From positions 1-35,154 of the forward strand of contig QIAU01000054.1 in assembly GCA_003225055.1 (NCBI GenBank): 35,154 nucleotides of DNA. The letters run 5' to 3'. Each line of letters opens with the position of its first letter. The stretch's first letter is position 1. Below the pieces are notes generated by a model that searched no databases, had not been told where the DNA came from, and saw only the letters and a program-made list of their open reading frames with translations. Both the position numbers and the translations under genes were made by a program. Shown one piece after another: positions 33,985 to 35,154 of the stretch. The DNA comes from Acidobacteriota bacterium (GTDB taxonomy: Bacteria; Acidobacteriota; Terriglobia; Terriglobales; Acidobacteriaceae).

Positions 33985-34279
33985 GTAGATGAGTCGCTTG
34001 AGCTGCCGTGGCTGCCAATATAATGGGGATGTCGTTCTCCGGCAGCCGGATGCCTTTCGGAAGTTCTTCATCCGGAGCATCAAACAAATCTAAGCTGCTG
34101 GAGAGGTTTACAAGTCGTTGCCTTTGAGTCTCGTCGGAGAGATTGATCCTAGCCTCTTCCAAGGCATAGCGCGACGTGCATAGCGTTACGTCTTTCAGCT
34201 TCCACAGGGCAAGAAGTCCGGCGCTATGGCGATAAGCTGCTGAAAACAAAATGTTCGCGTCGAGAAATAAACGGTCCAT
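33878..34279 (-). CDS. vapC: VapC-type PIN-domain toxin
   Basis: A 133-residue PIN-domain protein. It has the N-terminal LFLDANILFSA with the first acidic residue, an acidic middle helix (YALEEARINLSDETQ) and LPENDIPIILAATAAQATHL followed by LTGDVQHFG, giving the later acidic residues. These coordinate metal in the RNase active site. It should cut tRNA or other RNA. The ATG begins immediately after the stop of the antitoxin gene, with no gap, so the two are coupled. Its last 107 coding bases belong to the 367-base direct repeat, so a truncated copy lies at 18803-18909. The protein shows full family length. Confidence 0.88.
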   Translation of the reverse strand: MDRLFLDANILFSAAYRHSAGLLALWKLKDVTLCTSRYALEEARINLSDETQRQRLVNLSSSLDLFDAPDEELPKGIRLPENDIPIILAATAAQATHLLTGDVQHFGPYFGRKVCGILVLLPGDYLKRRAAKS

Positions 34280-34564
34280 CTAAGCACGGCGCGGATGAGG
34301 AATGGAGTCAGGATCGATGCCCAGCTTTCTCACTTCCTTTCGGGCTCGTCGATAATCTGCCGCACTTGTTGCGGTGGAAAGCAGGAATTCCGCCTTGCGT
34401 TCGGGAGTGTACCTTTCGACGGGCACCACGATGGCCGGGCGAATAAGAATTCCGTCCTCTCGCTCTTCGGCTGTAATGATGGTGCCCTCCTCGATTCCGA
34501 AGCGTTTACGAAGCCTAGCCGGCACGATGATGGCGCCGCGTTTGCCTACCTTTGCCGATTCCAT
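34280..34564 (-). CDS. vapB: AbrB/SpoVT-type antitoxin
   Basis: A 94-residue protein. Residues 1-47 form the swapped-hairpin AbrB-like DNA-binding domain (KVGKRGAIIVPARLRKRFGI, then EEGTIITAEEREDGILIRPA). The C-terminal half (ERYTPERKAEFLLSTATSAA, then DYRRARKEVRKLGIDPDSIP) is the toxin-binding region seen in antitoxins paired with PIN toxins. It precedes and abuts the PIN toxin gene. Direct and inverted TGCCTG repeats lie just upstream, which is where such antitoxins bind to repress their own operon. Confidence 0.88.
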   Translation of the reverse strand: MESAKVGKRGAIIVPARLRKRFGIEEGTIITAEEREDGILIRPAIVVPVERYTPERKAEFLLSTATSAADYRRARKEVRKLGIDPDSIPHPRRA

Positions 34565-34582
34565 GTTGCCTTACGCTTTGTT

Positions 34583-34634
34583 TGCCTGTGGCTGCCTGAA
34601 TGTGCAGAATGCCTGATATTCAGGCAAATGTCAA
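34583..34634 (-). promoter_or_regulatory. Operator/promoter candidate of the vapBC-type module
   Basis: TGCCTG occurs at 34583, 34593 and 34610, and CAGGCA at 34621. The last two make the palindrome TGCCTGA-TAT-TCAGGCA (34610-34626). On the minus strand a perfect TTGACA (34634-34629) lies next to it, with a weak -10 after 17 bases. Autoregulatory binding by the antitoxin is inferred. Confidence 0.5.
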
Positions 34635-34656
34635 ACCTTTTTCGACTTGAAGGGGG

Positions 34657-34694
34657 CCGACGAATCGGACTTGAACCGATGACTTGCCGATAGG
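34657..34694 (-). other. 3' third of a tRNA (threonine-like fragment)
   Basis: On the minus strand, AAGTCATCGGTTCAAGTCCG then ATTCGTCGGC forms a T-arm (stem ATCGG/CCGAT, loop TTCAAGT) followed by an acceptor-like 3' strand (CGTCGGC). No matching 5' acceptor (GCCGACG) or anticodon arm was found upstream, so this is a fragment, possibly a second attachment-site scar of a different tRNA. Confidence 0.5.
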
Positions 34695-35042
34695 AATTGT
34701 CCAGGGCAGCTTACGTAACTCCAATCACTTAAAGGCGCATTCCCGAATCAAAATGCACCCCATGTGACCTCATTCGGCAGTTTCGGGACATCGATCGGAC
34801 ACCAAAATCAGTGTTCAGTTACCGAGGGCCCGGCTCGCCATTCTCGCCGCAGAGGAGCTAGCTGGACGAACTGGTGCAACGAGGAAGCCGGCAGCCCGCG
34901 CGTGGTCGGGGGAGCGGCTCGATTGCACATGCCCGCAGTTCAGCCTTTACCGTAGGCTCACCGCGGAGGCAAGGTTCGCATGGCGCTGCCACGCGCTTAA
35001 GTGATTTGTGGCTCATTTCATAGTCTGCAACTGACTGAAAAC
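34695..35042. other. No gene recognised
   Basis: A frame at about 34818-35000 (+; ARLAILAAEELAGRTGATRK, ending ARFAWRCHALK and TGA) is open and GC-rich, but no family is recognised. Confidence 0.35.
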
Positions 35043-35142
35043 ATGGCGGAGAGAGTGGGACTCGAATGCAAGACCAAACGCAGTTTAGACGACTTAGGCA
35101 GTACGGATGGCACTCGTAAGTCGCGGAAAGTACTTCGAAGGA
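35043..35142 (-). repeat. tRNA 3'-end (att-like) motif with conserved flank, copy at 35.04 kb
   Basis: ATGGCGGAGAGAGTGGGACT then CGAA (35043-35066) is the fifth copy, with one substitution in the T-loop. It shares AAAAC before it, and the GACTTAGGCAGTACGGATGG flank after it (35091-35110), with the copy at 29.19 kb. Confidence 0.75.
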
Positions 35143-35154
35143 ACTCTTATTGGA

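Noticed and set aside
34657-34740. Complete tRNA gene upstream of the vapBC-type module
   Set aside because: The T-arm and acceptor tail are present, but no pairing 5' acceptor strand, D-arm or anticodon arm could be found.
17131-35142. Integron attC array or CRISPR as explanation of the repeats
   Set aside because: The repeats are not regularly spaced, lack attC-type R/L box symmetry, and match a tRNA 3' end instead; no intI, cas gene or short-spacer structure is present.

Overview
The window looks like the chromosome of a soil Acidobacteriota (Terriglobia-like). The main reason is three very large outer-membrane receptors of the acidobacterial Oar-like type (N-terminal carboxypeptidase-regulatory domain, TonB plug, beta-barrel, about 900-1100 residues). 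A long secreted Ig-like-repeat protein, ACS-family MFS permeases and moderately high GC also fit. No rRNA, CRISPR array, complete tRNA or intact integrase was seen. The taxonomic call is inference.

Layout: 0.2-2.1 kb holds a hypothetical protein and gene debris (truncated porin-like start, VWA-like tail). 2.1-5.3 kb (-) is a two-gene secreted-protein operon. 5.3-7.45 kb is debris ending in a twice-frameshifted IS1634-like transposase. 7.5-8.8 kb (-) is an ACS-family permease. 9.5-10.1 kb is the scar of a sugar-acid catabolic cluster: an enolase-superfamily tail, a hydroxyisobutyrate-dehydrogenase-type C-terminus and a fumarylacetoacetase-type N-terminus. 10.4-12.0 kb is an intact hipBA module with a visible promoter/operator. 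12.3-16.2 kb (-) is a TonB receptor followed by a secreted FmdA/AmdA-family amidase. 16.7-17.06 kb is a frameshifted PilZ gene. 17.1-18.9 kb is a higBA-type toxin-antitoxin module lying between two copies of a repeat. 19.06-21.53 kb (+) is a tightly overlapping three-gene operon: an exported metallo-beta-lactamase-fold protein plus two membrane proteins that together carry three copies of an undescribed His-X-His four-helix module. 21.6-26.4 kb (-) is an MFS permease and a second TonB receptor. 26.4-29.9 kb is a mosaic: IS4-like fragment, ankyrin-like wreck, exported double-VOC protein, small Cys/His protein, SRPBCC fragment. 30.0-33.3 kb (+) is the third TonB receptor. 33.6-34.6 kb is a vapBC-type module whose toxin tail is duplicated at 18.8 kb.

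The most unusual feature is a set of five co-oriented short repeats at 17.13, 27.14, 29.19, 33.56 and 35.04 kb. On the minus strand each reads as the 3' end of a tRNA (T-loop, T-stem 3' strand, acceptor 3' strand, CCA; serine-tRNA-like), and the similarity stops at the T-loop. They punctuate the accessory part into pieces carrying toxin-antitoxin modules, VOC/SRPBCC enzymes and truncated genes. The simplest reading is successive tyrosine-recombinase integrations, or a cassette-like island, at one tRNA attachment site, with the integrases since lost. Intact core-like functions (receptors, permeases, amidase, MBL/HxH operon) lie between the pieces.
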